NCBI GenBank assembly: GCA_015490875.1
Contig: WFWZ01000412.1
Coordinates: 1 to 60,941 of the forward strand
Reading direction: 5' to 3'
DNA from: Planctomycetaceae bacterium
Lineage (GTDB): Bacteria; Planctomycetota; Planctomycetia; Pirellulales; Pirellulaceae
Length of the DNA: 60,941 nucleotides
The position numbers were made by a program, and so were the translations under genes. This document shows, one piece after another, positions 59,482-60,941 of the stretch. Below the pieces are notes generated by a model that was given only the letters and a program-made list of their open reading frames with translations, did not search any database and was not told where the DNA came from. Position 1 is the first letter of the stretch. Each line of letters begins with the position of its first letter.

Positions 59482-60941
59482 ATGCTCAACGCGATTATCC
59501 GTTTTTCCTTGAAGCAGCGACTGGTGATCCTGGCCTTTTCGCTTTTCCTGATCGGTTATGGTACGTGGACAGCGGTCAATATGGAGATCGACGTCTTTCC
59601 GAACCTGAACCGGCCGCGCGTCGTCGTCATGACGGAAGCACCGGGAATGGCGCCGGAAGAAGTCGAATCGCTGATCACGTTTCCCATCGAAACAGCGATC
59701 AACGGCGCCAATGGCGTCATCGCCGTGCGCAGCTCATCGGGCGTGGGCATCTCGGTCATCTATGTCGAATTCGACTGGACGACCGACATCTACAATGACC
59801 GTCAGATCGTGATGGAGCGTTTGCAGCTTGTGCTGGATCGAATGCCCGAAGGGGTCACACCGCAGCTCGCTCCCATTTCATCGATCATGGGACAGATTCT
59901 GATGATCGGCATGTGGAGCGAAGGCGGCAAAACGCCACCCATCGAGGTGCGCACGTTGGCCGACTGGGTTGTCCGCCAGCGACTCCTGACAATCCCCGGT
60001 GTAGCCCAGGTCTTCACGATGGGAGGCGGTCGCAAACAGTTCCAAGTGCTTATCAACCCCGACCAACTCCTGAAGTACGGTGTCACCCTGCACGAAGTCA
60101 AGAAGGCAGTCGCTGAGAGTAACGAGAATGCGACGGGTGGCTATCTCGACGAGCAAGGGCCGAACGAATTCCTTGTGCGTTCCCTCGGACGTGTGCAAAC
60201 GATCGAAGACCTGCGTAAGATCGTTGTGGCGATGCGCGATCGCCGGCCAGTTCTACTGAGCCAGGTTGCGGAAGTCATCGAAGGACCTCAAGTCAAGCGA
60301 GGTGACAGTTCGGCCTACGTGCGTCGACCTGACGGCACCTTCGACGGTGGTCCTGCCGTCGTACTTACCATCAACAAGCAGCCCTCGGCCGACACACGCG
60401 TTGTGACAGAGAAGATCCTTAAAGCACTCGAGGAATTGAAGCCCTCCCTCCCGCCGGACATTCGCATCGAACCGGAACTCTATTCGCAGAAGGCGTTCAT
60501 CGATCGAGCTATCGAGAATGTCATCGAGGCTCTACGCGACGGCGGAATTCTGGTCGTGATCATCCTCTTTCTGTTCTTGATGAATCTGCGCACGACGTTC
60601 ATCACGCTCACGGCCATTCCCCTTTCCATCGCCATTACCGCTATCATCTTCGCCGCCTTTGATCTGTCGATCAACACGATGACGCTGGGGGGACTCGCGG
60701 TCGCCATCGGTGAGCTGGTCGATGATGCTATCGTCGACGTGGAAAACATTTTCCGCAGGCTCAAGGAAAACCGGCATGCTCCGAACCCAAAGAATCCGCT
60801 GCTGGTGGTGTTTCAAGCGAGTTGCGAAATTCGCAACTCGATCGTCTTTGGGACGATGATTGTTGTTCTCGTCTTCCTGCCGCTTTTCTTCCTCTCCGGA
60901 ATGGAAGGCCGCCTCTTCGCACCACTGGGCATCGCCTACAT
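59482..60941 (+). CDS. Heavy-metal efflux RND transporter (CzcA/CusA-like), 3' truncated
   Basis: ATG 59482 with GAGGG eight bases upstream; the frame is open to the window end, giving 486 codons of about 1,030 expected. MLNAIIRFSLKQRLVILAFS and YVEFDWTTDIYNDRQIV are typical of HME-type RND pumps. The TM4 motif VAIGELVDDAIVDVENIFRR near residue 415 includes the paired acidic residues of the heavy-metal group. It exports copper, zinc, cobalt or a similar ion with the upstream adaptor. The exact metal cannot be read from this half. Confidence 0.95.
   Translation, partial: MLNAIIRFSLKQRLVILAFSLFLIGYGTWTAVNMEIDVFPNLNRPRVVVMTEAPGMAPEEVESLITFPIETAINGANGVIAVRSSSGVGISVIYVEFDWTTDIYNDRQIVMERLQLVLDRMPEGVTPQLAPISSIMGQILMIGMWSEGGKTPPIEVRTLADWVVRQRLLTIPGVAQVFTMGGGRKQFQVLINPDQLLKYGVTLHEVKKAVAESNENATGGYLDEQGPNEFLVRSLGRVQTIEDLRKIVVAMRDRRPVLLSQVAEVIEGPQVKRGDSSAYVRRPDGTFDGGPAVVLTINKQPSADTRVVTEKILKALEELKPSLPPDIRIEPELYSQKAFIDRAIENVIEALRDGGILVVIILFLFLMNLRTTFITLTAIPLSIAITAIIFAAFDLSINTMTLGGLAVAIGELVDDAIVDVENIFRRLKENRHAPNPKNPLLVVFQASCEIRNSIVFGTMIVVLVFLPLFFLSGMEGRLFAPLGIAY

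Noticed and set aside
1..60941. CRISPR arrays, tRNA, rRNA, insertion sequences, prophage
   Set aside because: None seen on either strand: no spaced direct repeats, no T-arm/anticodon pattern, no transposase or integrase motif.

Overview
The window reads as a chromosomal segment of a planctomycete, probably of the Pirellulales lineage (inference from gene content; no rRNA or tRNA is present to test it). The evidence is a DUF1549/DUF1553 plus DUF1501 plus WD40 operon, a FGly-type sulfatase, several Ser/Thr kinases with unusual appendages, an ECF sigma factor tied to a kinase, secreted parallel beta-helix proteins, Gfo/Idh/MocA and TIM-barrel sugar enzymes, and high GC with frequent ATGA/GTGA stop-start overlaps. 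I saw no CRISPR array, IS element, prophage, tRNA or rRNA.

Region by region. 1-1293: 3' part of a Ser/Thr kinase fused to a receiver-like domain, convergent with the next operon. 1305-12966 (minus): a complete-looking type II secretion operon in the order gspD-E-F-G-H-I-J-K-C-L-M followed by a TPR lipoprotein, with a TTGACG-17-TAGCCT promoter upstream of gspD. 13199-15175 (minus): secreted WD40/LRR protein. 15298-15661 (plus): an orphan transcription unit with promoter, nested hairpins and a perfect 10-bp terminator stem with seven T, but no credible ORF; it is the best candidate in the window for an undescribed non-coding RNA. 15692-17176 (minus): tandem-GGDEF protein. 17527-19460: GYF/zinc-ribbon membrane protein convergent with an NtrC-type sigma54 activator. 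19561-20279: a sigma54 promoter, an enhancer-like palindrome and a 13-bp leader hairpin in front of a universal stress protein gene. 20323-24078: a small secreted protein, a pentapeptide-repeat protein, a beta-helix protein and a YbhN-type membrane protein.

24197-30897: a carbohydrate cluster, with a DUF4432 aldose-epimerase-like gene divergent from a ManA-like cupin, two sugar isomerase/epimerase TIM barrels and a dehydrogenase, ending in scpB whose start overlaps the last sugar gene. 31037-32923: a second beta-helix protein, followed by a short degenerate tandem repeat. 33129-38218 (minus): a five-gene signalling operon (coiled coil, FHA, multi-TM Ser/Thr kinase, membrane protein, ECF sigma) with a TTGACT-17-TCTAAC promoter and a leader hairpin carrying AGGATGA in its loop, which resembles a CsrA site. 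csrA itself lies 4.6 kb away.

38464-43022: EamA transporter, HEAT-like protein, single-domain response regulator, glyA and csrA. 43300-45698: sodium/solute symporter translationally coupled to an AAA ATPase. 45772-51282: the planctomycete cytochrome-like/DUF1501/WD40 operon preceded by a thioredoxin-fold protein without cysteines. 51488-53113: HDOD fused to a degenerate GGDEF. 53153-55417: tungstate ABC transporter tupBCA. 55553-57034: sulfatase. 57275 to the end: a heavy-metal resistance unit made of a Cys/His-rich small secreted protein, a His-rich adaptor and an HME-type RND pump truncated by the window end. Starts were re-chosen by Shine-Dalgarno, overlap and signal-peptide logic. Family assignments come from motif recognition alone, since no database search was possible.
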